Shown: in pieces, positions 55,964 to 64,000 of the stretch
Layout: the number at the start of each line of letters is the position of its first letter
Position numbering within the stretch: the stretch's first letter is position 1
Assembly: GCA_965243165.1 (NCBI GenBank)
Contig: OZ251535.1
Span: 2,666,001-2,730,000, forward strand
From: CATQHD01 sp965243165
GTDB taxonomy: Bacteria > Actinomycetota > Acidimicrobiia > Spongiisociales > Spongiisociaceae
Length of the DNA: 64,000 nt
Direction of reading: 5' to 3'
The notes under the pieces: model-generated
Database searches by the model: none
What the model saw: the letters and a program-made list of their open reading frames with translations, nothing else
Told to the model about the DNA's origin: nothing
Made by a program: the position numbers and the translations under genes

Positions 55964-57211
55964 GTGAGCAGCGCCGCCGCCCCGTCCGTGAGCGCTTCCT
56001 TCGACCCCTACGACCCTGCGTTCTTGGAAGACCCCTATCCGGTGTTCGACCGCATCCGGGAGGAGGCGCCGGTCTTCCGCCGCCCCGGCAGCCACGGACG
56101 CCCGGCTTGGTTCCTCACCCGCTACGAAGACGTCCGCCGGGCGCTGCGCGACCGCCGGCTGGGGCGCATCCACCAGCAGGCCGTGGACCGGAAGGAATGG
56201 GGCCTGCCTCCGCTCCGCCCCGGCTGGGAAGACTTCTACGACGTGGAGTACTGGTCGGTGGTGTGGCTGGAGCCGCCCGACCACACCAGGATCAGGGGGC
56301 TGGTGATCAGAGCCTTCACTCCGGGGCGGGTGGCCGGGCTGAAGCCGCGCATCGTCCACCACGCCGACCGGTTGCTCGATGCAGTCCTGGAGCGGGGGCG
56401 GATGGACGTTGTGGCCGACTACGCGGCGCCCCTGTCGGTTCGGGCGGTCGCCGAGCTGCTGGGCGCGCCCGTCTCCGACTGGCGCCGGATGCTCGGCTGG
56501 TCGCACCGGATCACCCGGATGTACGAGCTGAACACCACCGAAGCCCAAGCCCGCTCCGCGGTGGAGGCCTGCGGGGAGTTCCGGGAATACTGCCTGGATC
56601 TGATGCGGCGGCGCCGGGCCGATCCGCAGGACGACCTGATCACCGCCCTGTGCTTCGCCCGCGCCGGGGGCGGCGCCCTGACCGACCCCCAGATCGTGTC
56701 GATGATCATCACCCTGCTGAACGCCGGGCATGAGGCAACGGTGAACACCCTGGCCAACGGCCTGCTGGCCCTGATGCGCCATCCCGAGCAGTGGCGCCTG
56801 CTGACCGAAGGCAGGGTGGGGGCCAGGACCGCCGCCGAAGAGCTGTTCCGCTGGGATGCGCCCATCCAGACCTTCGACCGGTGGGTGCTGTCCGAAGACG
56901 GCTACGAGGCGGGCGGCCGGCGGATGGGCCGATACGAACAGGTAACGGTGATGCTCGGCTGCGCCAACCGGGACCCCCGCCGTTTCGAGGCTCCGGGCGA
57001 GTTCCGGATCGGGCGGGGCGACCCCGGCCACGTCAGCTTCGGCGGCGGAATCCACCACTGCCTCGGCGCCCCCCTCGCCCGCCTGGAGATCGAGGTTGCC
57101 CTGTCCCGCCTGGCCGCCCGCTGCCCCCGCCTGGAGCTGGCCGCCCAACCGGTGCGCCCGCCCCGATTCGTCCTGCGGGGCTTCGACTCCCTCGAGCTGG
57201 CCGTCCTGTAA
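55964..57211 (+). CDS. Cytochrome P450
   Basis: Haem monooxygenase of about 415 residues, the size of soluble bacterial P450s. I-helix oxygen-binding motif LLNAGHEATVN (about 250-260), ExxR in AAEELFRWDAP, and the haem-binding loop FGGGIHHCLGAPLA with the ligand Cys near 366. GTG 55964 is 4 bases after the amidohydrolase stop and is taken as start; an ATG at 55934 overlapping that gene is possible. The I-helix has His-Glu-Ala-Thr rather than the usual Gly-x-Glu/Asp-Thr order, which is seen in several actinobacterial P450s. Ferredoxin and reductase partners are not nearby. Co-transcription suggests oxidation of the amidohydrolase's substrate or product. Confidence 0.93.
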   Translation: MSSAAAPSVSASFDPYDPAFLEDPYPVFDRIREEAPVFRRPGSHGRPAWFLTRYEDVRRALRDRRLGRIHQQAVDRKEWGLPPLRPGWEDFYDVEYWSVVWLEPPDHTRIRGLVIRAFTPGRVAGLKPRIVHHADRLLDAVLERGRMDVVADYAAPLSVRAVAELLGAPVSDWRRMLGWSHRITRMYELNTTEAQARSAVEACGEFREYCLDLMRRRRADPQDDLITALCFARAGGGALTDPQIVSMIITLLNAGHEATVNTLANGLLALMRHPEQWRLLTEGRVGARTAAEELFRWDAPIQTFDRWVLSEDGYEAGGRRMGRYEQVTVMLGCANRDPRRFEAPGEFRIGRGDPGHVSFGGGIHHCLGAPLARLEIEVALSRLAARCPRLELAAQPVRPPRFVLRGFDSLELAVL

Positions 57212-57283
57212 ACCACCCTCCACACATCTTGCGGGAGTCTGACGGATAGATCGCTGGCTCGTTGAAGTCCGAACCGATCGGCT

Positions 57284-57451
57284 CTAATTACCCGCCTCTC
57301 TCAAGAGAACATTGGCCAGCTCAATACCAGCTTGCTTGTCTATAGGAGAATTGCTGCCGCTGTACGATTTTGCTGGCTCTATACAATTCTGACAACCTCT
57401 TCTGCACTCACAGTTTGTAGCAATTTCTATTCCTTTTTCTAATACCGAGGG
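57284..57451 (-). pseudogene. C-terminal zinc-motif part of the helicase gene, beyond an in-frame TGA
   Basis: The frame of the helicase continues after its TGA (57452-57454) for 55 codons to a TAG at 57284-57286: PSVLEKGIEIATNCECRRGC, then QNCIEPAKSYSG, then IDKQAGIELANVLL. This is the Cys4 element (CxCxxxCxxC) that ends DUF1998/MrfA-type helicases. Reading the TGA as Trp (TGG) would join both parts into a normal 737-residue protein. So the stop is a point mutation, a sequencing error or, less likely, a recoded codon. Confidence 0.8.
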
Positions 57452-59497
57452 TCAAACATCAAATAGCTTTCTGGCAATACCGATACCACCTGAATAACTC
57501 TCATAATTAAAAACGGTAGGCTGTTCACGCAACTTCGAATAGCTACTGCTATCAAATCGGTCGGCCGGAATAACGAACATCGATCCCACTCGTAACAAAT
57601 GTTCTAAAGCACCAATACCCCTGGTAATTAGTTCACTAGGTACCCTCCATTCTACCCAAAAAGCATGCCGGTCGTTTTCATACAAAGTCATCTGAGTGCC
57701 GCCCCAATCAACCACATTACCGCGCTCATCTATAATATTATAGCCTGTGAGGTTTGAGACAATATCCAGTGAACCGTAATATATTACAGCATTTTTGTGT
57801 ACGATTTGGTCATAAATATCGCCAATGTAAGAGTAGGTATAGAAAGTAGGTTCGGTACGAAGATGTGGTTCTGCATCCTTAAGTGCGACCGCTTTTTCCT
57901 CATGAGATGTTACACGATAATTCTTGCCCAAAAACGTAAAAATAGCACCAATATATGCTTCCCTCAACCTCCGAAGCTCAGAGATTTGACCAATTTTTTT
58001 TCCTCCATATTTGAGGTCATATGACTGCCCAATACTTCCTCGTATATTCAGACGATAATGAGGTCTATACCGACGAGGTAATTCTCTATCATCAGCCTTA
58101 GTAGCTTGATAGAACTTGTCGCCAAGAATACTTTTCTCTGAAGGAAGAACATATCCTTCTGTCTCCACGTTGATCAAATCCAGATGCCTTTTAATCAAGG
58201 ATTCGTTGGCTGGATCAATCACCAACGAATCAAATCTTTGCTTCAGAAAGCCATCTAAGTTGCGAACAAAGAACCTATCTATAGGATCGTTCATCGCATA
58301 CAACAATACGAAAGCATCTCTATCCCAGCCTCTTCCTGCTCGTCCAATCTGTTGCCAAGCAGACATAACACTAGGCGGAAAACCCGCCATGATTACTCCA
58401 TTTAGACCCCCAATATCTAAACCTAATTCTAGGGCATTAGTTGTTAGTACAACTCTAATAGATCCCTCGCGTATTTCTTGCTGTATTATTTGTTTTTCAT
58501 CACCTTCCATATCGGCATGAAATGGTGATATTAAACTAGGATCAAAACCTATTTCCTCTGCTTTGGCACGACTAGCCTTACACGCCTCTTCCAGAAATTT
58601 CTTTGTCTGGCAAAATATGAGTACTCGGAAATTGCTTTGAAGACAGGCTATCGCGGCCATTTCAATTCTCCATTTAAGTATATCTCTATACCTGTAGTCA
58701 GGTATTTTTGGATCTACAAATATAAAGTGTCTTCTAGGTCGAAAAGATCTGGCTGTAACGACTTGTATAGTATCTCTTCCGGTTAGATTCTTAGCATGCT
58801 CCAATGGATTTGCACACGTGGCAGTTGACAAGAAAAAAGTCGGAGAAACCCCTGACCGATTTAAGTGCAGAAAAAAGCGCCTCAAGAGCAATGCCATATT
58901 GCTACCAAAAAATCCACGATATTCATGCATCTCATCAAGAACGACATAGCGGAGATTCCGCAAGAAACTTGTCCATTGGTCCCTCCATCCCAAAAAGGAC
59001 ATGTTGAGGTACTCTGGATTAGTCAATAGAATATCAAGCGGACTAGCTTTAAGAGCCTTCCTAGAAGATTCGTCAACATTGCCGTCATATGGCCAAGATT
59101 CAAATCCAAGTGGTTTGGCTATACTCTGAATCTGCTCTCTCTGATCGAAGGCCAAAGCCTTCATAGGATATATCATCAAAGCATGTGAAGCTCTTTTACG
59201 CTTTAAAATATGAAGCATTGAAGCCGTAAAAGCCAAGGTCTTACCGCTAGCCGTTGGCGACTCCAAGACTACATCCTTGCCATTTATTGATTGAGTTATC
59301 GCGTCGGCTTGGTGTTGATAAGGCCGCTGGAACCCATTATCTATCAACACTTTACGGATAGAAGTATCCAATTGACGGGGCCACTCTTCGGCATACGGAG
59401 GGCGCAGAGACTCAAGGGTCCTGACAGTTATCCGGTCATCACCTCGTAAGGCATCAACCTCTTTGAGCTTTTCAACAAAACCTTTTACGTCCATCAT
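57452..59497 (-). CDS. DEAD/DEAH-box helicase of the MrfA/YprA (DUF1998) type, truncated by TGA
   Basis: 681 residues before the stop. Helicase motifs: Q-like RPYQHQADAI, motif I SPTASGKT (80-87), YPMKALAFDQ, motif II DEMH, motif III STAT, motif V TTNALELGLDIGGLNGVIMAG and motif VI QQIGRAGR. The C-terminal YESYSGGIG corresponds to the D-x-x-GGIG element just before the zinc site of MrfA-like enzymes, which lies beyond the stop. MrfA acts in mitomycin-type DNA repair; related helicases occur in defence islands. The gene is markedly AT-rich with non-local codon use, indicating recent transfer. It starts 16 bases after the uvrD stop on the same strand. Confidence 0.85.
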   Translation of the reverse strand: MMDVKGFVEKLKEVDALRGDDRITVRTLESLRPPYAEEWPRQLDTSIRKVLIDNGFQRPYQHQADAITQSINGKDVVLESPTASGKTLAFTASMLHILKRKRASHALMIYPMKALAFDQREQIQSIAKPLGFESWPYDGNVDESSRKALKASPLDILLTNPEYLNMSFLGWRDQWTSFLRNLRYVVLDEMHEYRGFFGSNMALLLRRFFLHLNRSGVSPTFFLSTATCANPLEHAKNLTGRDTIQVVTARSFRPRRHFIFVDPKIPDYRYRDILKWRIEMAAIACLQSNFRVLIFCQTKKFLEEACKASRAKAEEIGFDPSLISPFHADMEGDEKQIIQQEIREGSIRVVLTTNALELGLDIGGLNGVIMAGFPPSVMSAWQQIGRAGRGWDRDAFVLLYAMNDPIDRFFVRNLDGFLKQRFDSLVIDPANESLIKRHLDLINVETEGYVLPSEKSILGDKFYQATKADDRELPRRYRPHYRLNIRGSIGQSYDLKYGGKKIGQISELRRLREAYIGAIFTFLGKNYRVTSHEEKAVALKDAEPHLRTEPTFYTYSYIGDIYDQIVHKNAVIYYGSLDIVSNLTGYNIIDERGNVVDWGGTQMTLYENDRHAFWVEWRVPSELITRGIGALEHLLRVGSMFVIPADRFDSSSYSKLREQPTVFNYESYSGGIGIARKLFDV

Positions 59498-59513
59498 CGT
59501 CCCTTTCGGCGGC

Positions 59514-61766
59514 TCATGTTCTTGTGAGCTTTTCGAGGGGCGCCCAGCTGAGGAGGAGCCGTTTTTCGCCTCGGCCGGGGAAGTGGATCACGGCTTCGGC
59601 CCGGTTGCCTCGACCGTCCACCGAACGGACTTCTCCCCGGCCCCATAGGTCGTGCTCTACCAGGTCGCCGGGTTCTATCTCGTCGCCCGACAGGGTGCGG
59701 GGCGCCTTGCCCGCCGACTCCCGCCGGGGGTCTCTGATGCGGTCTTCCGCCAGATCTACCAGGTCGATGGGCATCTCTTTCAGGAAACGGGAGGACGGGT
59801 TGGAAGAGGGCATCCCGTAGAGCATGCGGCTCCGCGACCATGAAACGTAGAGGAGCTGCTGGGCGCGGGTCATCCCCACGTAGCAGAGCCGCCGCTCCTC
59901 CTCGAGCTCTTCGTGCTCGGTCACGGCCCGCTGGTGGGGGAACAAACCCTCCTCCATGCCGACCATGAACACCACCGGGAACTCGAGGCCTTTGGCGCTG
60001 TGCAGGGTCATGAGCGCCGCCGACCCGCTGTCCTCGTCCAGCTCGTCGATGTCGCTGACGAGGGTCACCGACTCCAGGAAGGTCTCCAGAGGGGCCAGTC
60101 CGCCCTCCCCGCCGCCGTCCTCCCCGTCCAAGCCTTCTTCCCTGGAGCGCTGCTCGAAGTCCTCGGCCCCGGACACCAGCTCCCGCAGGTTCTCGGCCCG
60201 GCCGACCGCCTCGAAGGTGCCCTCCTGTTCCACATAGTCGAGATATCCGATGTCCTCGAGCACCGCCCTCACCGCCGCCGCCGGGCCCTGGGCGGCGCTC
60301 TCCTCCAGGTCTTTTATCTTCTCCAGGAAACCCTGCACCGCATTCACCGCCCGCGCCGCCAGAAGGGGTATTTCCTCCGCCCGCCTCAAAGCCGCCAGGA
60401 AGGGGATCCGCTCCGCCCCGGCGAAGTGCTCGACGCGGCCGATGGTGGTGTTGCCGATGCCCCGCCGGGGGAGGTTGACCACCCGCTTGACCGAGATGTC
60501 GTCGTCGGGGTTGCAGAGCAGGCGCAGGTAGGCCAGCACGTCCTTGATCTCCCGGCGCTCGTAGAACCTCACCGAGCCGATCACGTTGTGGGGGACGCCG
60601 CCGCGGGTGAAGACATCCTCCAAGACCCGGCTCTGGGCGTTGACCCGGTACAGCACCGCGATGTCGGAGTAGCTGAAGCGCCCGGACTCCACCAGGCCGG
60701 CCGCCGCCTCCGCCGCAAACCCGGCCTCGTCGTGCTCGTCCTGGGCGTCGTAACGGACGATGGGGTCCCCTGTTCCCAGATCGCTCCACAGGTGCTTGGG
60801 ATCCCGCCGCCAGTTGTTGGCGATGACCGCATTGGCGGCCGAGAGGATGGTCTCGGTCGAGCGGTAGTTCTGGTCGAGCACCACCACCCTGGCCTGGGGG
60901 TAGTCCCGCCGGAAGTCGAGGATGTTGCGGATGTCGGCGCCCCGGAACCGGTAGATGGCCTGATCGGCGTCGCCCACCGCGCAGATGTTGGCGCGCTCTC
61001 CGGCCAGCTGCCTCACCAGCTTGTATTGGGCGCGGTTGGTGTCCTGGAACTCGTCCACGTGCAGGTAGCGGAACTGTTCCTGGTAGTGCTCCAGCACCTC
61101 GGGGAACGCGTCGAAGAGGGAAACGGCCGTCATGAGCAGGTCGTCGAAGTCCATGGCCGAGGCGTCCATCAGCCGCTGCTGGTAGAGGCGGTATATCTCC
61201 GCCAGGTTGCGGCGCCGGAAACTGTCCTGCTGGCTGCGGAAGGTCTCGTAGTCGATCAGCTCGTTCTTGGCGTTGGAGATGGCGGCCCGCACCTGCCGGG
61301 GCGGGTAGTACTTCGGATCGAAGTCGAGGTCTTTGACGGCCGCCGTTACCGCCCGCAGGGAATCTTGGGCGTCGTAGATGGTGAAGGCGGAGCGGTAGCC
61401 GAGCCGGGGCGCCTCCCGCCGCAGGATGCGCGCGCACGCCGCGTGGAAGGTGGACACCCACATGCTGCGCACCACCCCCCCCACCAGGCCGCCGACCCGT
61501 TCCTTCATCTCCCCCGCCGCCTTGTTGGTGAAGGTGATGGCCATGACCTCCCAGGGGGGGACGCCCAGGCCGCGGATCAGGTGGGCGACCCGGTAGGTGA
61601 TCACCCTGGTCTTGCCCGAACCGGCCCCGGCCACCACCAGCACCGGCCCTTCGGTGGCCGCCGCCGCCTCCCGCTGCCGGGGGTTCAGGCCGTCCAGCAG
61701 GGCAGAGTCCGCCGGAGCGGCCCTGGGCGCGTCGGTTTCCATCAGCTGCACCATCCCGGACATCAT
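59514..61766 (-). CDS. ATP-dependent DNA helicase UvrD/PcrA
   Basis: Superfamily 1 helicase of 750 residues, involved in repair and clearance of stalled forks. Q-motif LNPRQREAA, Walker A AGAGSGKT (46-53), motif Ia ITFTNKAAGEMKERV, motif II DEFQDTN, motif III VGDADQAIYRFRGAD, motif IV VLDQNYRSTETIL, motif V LMTLHSAKGLEFPVVF and motif VI LCYVGMTRAQQLLY. The C-terminal YGxV-like Tudor segment (HDLWGRGEVRSVDGRG) identifies the PcrA type that binds RNA polymerase. Several closely spaced ATGs exist; the first (61766) is shown. Typical high-GC composition, unlike the downstream helicase. Confidence 0.95.
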   Translation of the reverse strand: MMSGMVQLMETDAPRAAPADSALLDGLNPRQREAAAATEGPVLVVAGAGSGKTRVITYRVAHLIRGLGVPPWEVMAITFTNKAAGEMKERVGGLVGGVVRSMWVSTFHAACARILRREAPRLGYRSAFTIYDAQDSLRAVTAAVKDLDFDPKYYPPRQVRAAISNAKNELIDYETFRSQQDSFRRRNLAEIYRLYQQRLMDASAMDFDDLLMTAVSLFDAFPEVLEHYQEQFRYLHVDEFQDTNRAQYKLVRQLAGERANICAVGDADQAIYRFRGADIRNILDFRRDYPQARVVVLDQNYRSTETILSAANAVIANNWRRDPKHLWSDLGTGDPIVRYDAQDEHDEAGFAAEAAAGLVESGRFSYSDIAVLYRVNAQSRVLEDVFTRGGVPHNVIGSVRFYERREIKDVLAYLRLLCNPDDDISVKRVVNLPRRGIGNTTIGRVEHFAGAERIPFLAALRRAEEIPLLAARAVNAVQGFLEKIKDLEESAAQGPAAAVRAVLEDIGYLDYVEQEGTFEAVGRAENLRELVSGAEDFEQRSREEGLDGEDGGGEGGLAPLETFLESVTLVSDIDELDEDSGSAALMTLHSAKGLEFPVVFMVGMEEGLFPHQRAVTEHEELEEERRLCYVGMTRAQQLLYVSWSRSRMLYGMPSSNPSSRFLKEMPIDLVDLAEDRIRDPRRESAGKAPRTLSGDEIEPGDLVEHDLWGRGEVRSVDGRGNRAEAVIHFPGRGEKRLLLSWAPLEKLTRT

Positions 61767-61887
61767 ACCGAAGGGCTGTGACCCAATTCCATCCCTGTGA
61801 TTAGCCTCGATGGAGAGAGGCGCGCCTGTCGAACCGGTATCATTTCATCACAGCGGCTCGGCCGAGCCGGAGAGGAGGATCCTCGAC

Positions 61888-62184
61888 ATGAACTACTCCT
61901 ACGACTACGACACGGAAGCTCTCTACATCGAGCTCTCGGACAATCCAGTGAACGAGACGCGCTGGTTGGACGCCGGCGCGATGGTGGACCTCGACGAGTC
62001 GGGCGGGGTGGTGGGGATCGAAGTGCTGCGGCCCGGGCGGCCTTGGCCTGTGGCCGAGATCATGAATCGGTTCCCCCTCGCCGAGGACGACAAGTTGCTG
62101 CTCAACTCCATGTGGGACACCGTCGAGCACAAGCGCTGGGCTTTTGCAACGCCTTTGGGCGACCTTGCCCCCCGCCGCGTCTAG
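61888..62184 (+). CDS. DUF2283-like small protein
   Basis: 98 residues from ATG 61888, which follows GAGAGGAGG. The start MNYSYDYDTEALYIELSDNP and the segment VDLDESGGVVGIEVLRPGRP match the DUF2283 pattern: short beta-rich proteins of unknown function, often near toxin-antitoxin or mobile loci. No toxin-like partner is visible here. It is divergent from uvrD, and repeat A copy 4 begins 3 bases after its stop. Confidence 0.8.
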   Translation: MNYSYDYDTEALYIELSDNPVNETRWLDAGAMVDLDESGGVVGIEVLRPGRPWPVAEIMNRFPLAEDDKLLLNSMWDTVEHKRWAFATPLGDLAPRRV

Positions 62185-62186
62185 AT

Positions 62187-62840
62187 GAGAAGTTCCAAGG
62201 GATCGGGGGCGGTGCACATCCCTGCTTGAGCCGCATACGCAGGCTCTTCTCCGGCAAGCCCCGGCCCGCGAAGGCCATGGCACTCGGTTTGCCGCCCCGC
62301 TTCCCAACGAGACGGGCAGCCGTACGATTCGATTCGGCCCGAGCTGAGCGGCTGGATGGGCGTGGGCGAGAGGCCGTCAGGAACACCGCTTCCGAGTCTG
62401 TCCCTTCCCGGATCTGGGCCGCCTCCGAGTGGGGCCGGAGGATCGAAGCGGTCGAGTCCGCGAAAGTTCTCCGAACATACGTACCCCTTGCCGGAAGCCC
62501 CGAATTTTGGTATACCTATTGGGCTGATGCACAAACACCGCCGCGAGTTCTGGAGAGGGCGGCGGTCAGAGACGGATCCCGTTCGATCCGGCCCCGTCGG
62601 GCCGGGGGCGGCCTCGTGCGGCCCGGCGGATTTTCGTTCAAGGAGGCGGCGGCGGGGGATGGGCCCGGCGTTGCCGGCGGCGGGGGGCGATTTTCGCGGA
62701 CTTCAAGGGTTTGGGTTGGGATCGGACTTTCGCGGACTCAAGGGCATTTTTGGATTGGGACTCGAGGGTATTTGGGTTGGGAATGAACTTCGAGCCATGG
62801 TGGCACGAGTTCTTGTCAGGGGCAGCCTTGGAGCCGCCCA
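62187..62840 (-). repeat. Dispersed repeat family A, copy 4 (long form, inverted)
   Basis: Reverse-complement copy of A1 over its full length, filling the whole 667-base gap between the DUF2283-like gene and guaA. It begins (plus strand) AGTTCCAAGGGATCGGGGG and ends GTTCTTGTCAGGGGCAGCCT. The proximal part has an extra tandem TTTGGGTTGGGA/TCGGAC-type unit, so the number of these short units differs among copies. Confidence 0.87.
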
Positions 62841-62851
62841 TCGGCGCGGGG

Positions 62852-64000
62852 TCATTCCCACTCGATGGTGGCGGGGGGTTTGGAGGAGATGTCGTAGGCG
62901 ACCCGGTTGACGCCGGGGACTTCGTTGATCACCCGGCCGGAGATCCGTTCCAGCACTTCGTAGGGGATGCGGGCGAAGTCGGCCGTCATGGCGTCGTCGG
63001 AGGTAACGGCCCTCACCACCAGGGCGTGGGCGTAGGTGCGGCTGTCGCCCTGGACGCCGACTGTCTTGACGCCGGGCAGCACCGCGAACGACTGCCAGAT
63101 CTCCCGGTGCAGGCCGGCCCCCCTGATCTCTTCGGCCACTATCGCGTCCGCCGCCCGGAGGATGCGCAACCGCTCCCTGGTTACCTCCCCGATCACCCGC
63201 ACCGCCAGCCCCGGACCGGGGAACGGCTGGCGCCAAACGATCTCTTCGGGCAGGCCCAGCTCCTCCCCCACCGCCCGCACCTCGTCTTTGAACAGGCCCC
63301 GGAGCGGCTCGATCAGATCGAAGGAAAGGTCGTCGGGCAGGCCCCCCACGTTGTGGTGGGTCTTGATGGTGGCGGCCATCCCCCCGCCCGACTCGATCAC
63401 GTCCGGATACAGGGTGCCCTGCACCAGGAACCGGGCGTCGGGGACGGCGGCGGCGGCTTCCTCGAAGGTGCGGATGAACAGCTCTCCGATGACGGTGCGC
63501 TTCCGCTCGGGGTCGGTCACCCCCGCCAGGGCCGCCAAGAACCGGTCCGCCGCTTCGACGTGAACCAGCTCCGCCTCGAAGTGCCGCCGGAAGGCCTCTA
63601 CCACCTGGGCGGCCTCCCCTTCCCGCAGCAGGCCGTGGTCGACGAAGATGCAGGTGAGGCGGTCCCCCACCGCCCGGTGCGCCAAGGCGGCCGCCACCGC
63701 CGAGTCCACCCCGCCCGACAGGCCGCATATCACCCCCGCGCCCCCGGCCTTGTCCCTAACCGCCTCCACCTGCTCGGCGATGATCGACCCGCTGGTCCAG
63801 GAGGGCGGGGCTTGGCACGCCCGTCGGAGGAACGCCTCCAGCATGGCCGTTCCGTGCTCGGTGTGGGCCACTTCGGGGTGGAACTGGACGCCATACACCC
63901 CCCGGCGGGCGTGCTCCATGACCGCCGCCGGAGACCCGCCGGTGGAAGCCGTGACCTCGAAACCGCCGGGCGGAGCCGTGACCGAATCGGCATGGCTCAT
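62852..64000 (-). CDS. guaA: GMP synthase (glutamine-hydrolysing), 3' part
   Basis: Converts XMP to GMP with ammonia from glutamine. 382 residues are present; the gene runs off the right edge, missing most of the glutamine amidotransferase domain. The visible end of that domain has GVYGVQFHPEVAHTEHG (catalytic His and Glu). The ATP pyrophosphatase domain carries the P-loop SGGVDSAV. The C-terminal dimerisation domain includes RQPFPGPGLAVRVIGEVT and ends KPPATIEWE, the usual GuaA terminus. The stop is only about 12 bases from repeat A4. Confidence 0.98.
   Translation of the reverse strand: MSHADSVTAPPGGFEVTASTGGSPAAVMEHARRGVYGVQFHPEVAHTEHGTAMLEAFLRRACQAPPSWTSGSIIAEQVEAVRDKAGGAGVICGLSGGVDSAVAAALAHRAVGDRLTCIFVDHGLLREGEAAQVVEAFRRHFEAELVHVEAADRFLAALAGVTDPERKRTVIGELFIRTFEEAAAAVPDARFLVQGTLYPDVIESGGGMAATIKTHHNVGGLPDDLSFDLIEPLRGLFKDEVRAVGEELGLPEEIVWRQPFPGPGLAVRVIGEVTRERLRILRAADAIVAEEIRGAGLHREIWQSFAVLPGVKTVGVQGDSRTYAHALVVRAVTSDDAMTADFARIPYEVLERISGRVINEVPGVNRVAYDISSKPPATIEWE

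Noticed and set aside
57452..57454. TGA in the helicase as a selenocysteine codon
   Set aside because: The position corresponds to a plain helix residue (probably Trp), not a redox site. No selenocysteine machinery or suitable downstream hairpin is apparent.

Overview
The window is a chromosomal segment of a high-GC bacterium, most likely an actinobacterium and plausibly of the Acidimicrobiia. The placement is an inference from four things: the block prfB-ftsE-ftsX-M23 peptidase-smpB followed by secA-hpf-comF, a mycothiol-type PIG-L deacetylase, secreted proteins with Thr/Ala/Pro-rich linkers, and a Cys-containing style of SLH motif. No rRNA, tRNA, integrase, transposase or CRISPR array was found.

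Layout. 0-4 kb (minus): a di/oligopeptide ABC operon (substrate-binding protein, two permeases, start of an ATPase cut by the left edge). 4-8.7 kb: NAD epimerase, Ntn hydrolase, repeat copy A1, M20 peptidase and SDR. 8.7-13.4 kb (minus, lower GC): a secreted island with a metzincin metalloprotease, a Thr-rich lipoprotein and a decayed duplicate of that lipoprotein. 13.5-17.4 kb: CocE-type hydrolase, second M20 peptidase, thermonuclease/lamin-tail protein. 17.4-26.5 kb (mostly minus): smpB, M23 peptidase, ftsX, ftsE, prfB with its programmed +1 frameshift, secA, hpf, comF. 26.6-33.7 kb: class V aminotransferase, PIG-L deacetylase, moaA, a TadE/TadG-like trio and a zinc alcohol dehydrogenase, with repeat copies B1 and B2. 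33.9-40.6 kb (plus): a second complete peptide ABC operon, interrupted by repeat copy B3. 41.5-47.1 kb: two leucine-rich-repeat/SLH surface proteins, preceded by a remnant of a third and repeat A2. 47.2-50.6 kb (minus): a hypothetical protein, a class V aminotransferase and a ThDP enzyme. 50.6-52.2 kb: repeat A3, a NYN-domain protein and an eight-unit 28-bp tandem array. 52.2-57.2 kb: a GSA-type aminotransferase and phosphotriesterase-like hydrolase, divergent from an amidohydrolase and cytochrome P450. 57.3-61.8 kb (minus): an AT-rich DEAD/DEAH helicase cut by an in-frame TGA, then uvrD/pcrA. 61.9-64 kb: DUF2283-like protein, repeat A4 and the 3' part of guaA.

How the genes fit together. The two peptide importers, two M20 peptidases, the CocE hydrolase and the aminotransferases point to scavenging of peptides and amines. 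The metzincin, the lipoproteins and the LRR-SLH proteins are surface or secreted functions, and they sit in the parts showing duplication, decay and lower GC. Housekeeping blocks are intact and uniform. Almost every non-coding stretch over 300 bp is filled by one of two families of structured dispersed repeats (A, up to about 660 bp; B, a composite with terminal inverted repeats). These repeats and the NYN/28-bp array are the least explained signals in the window.
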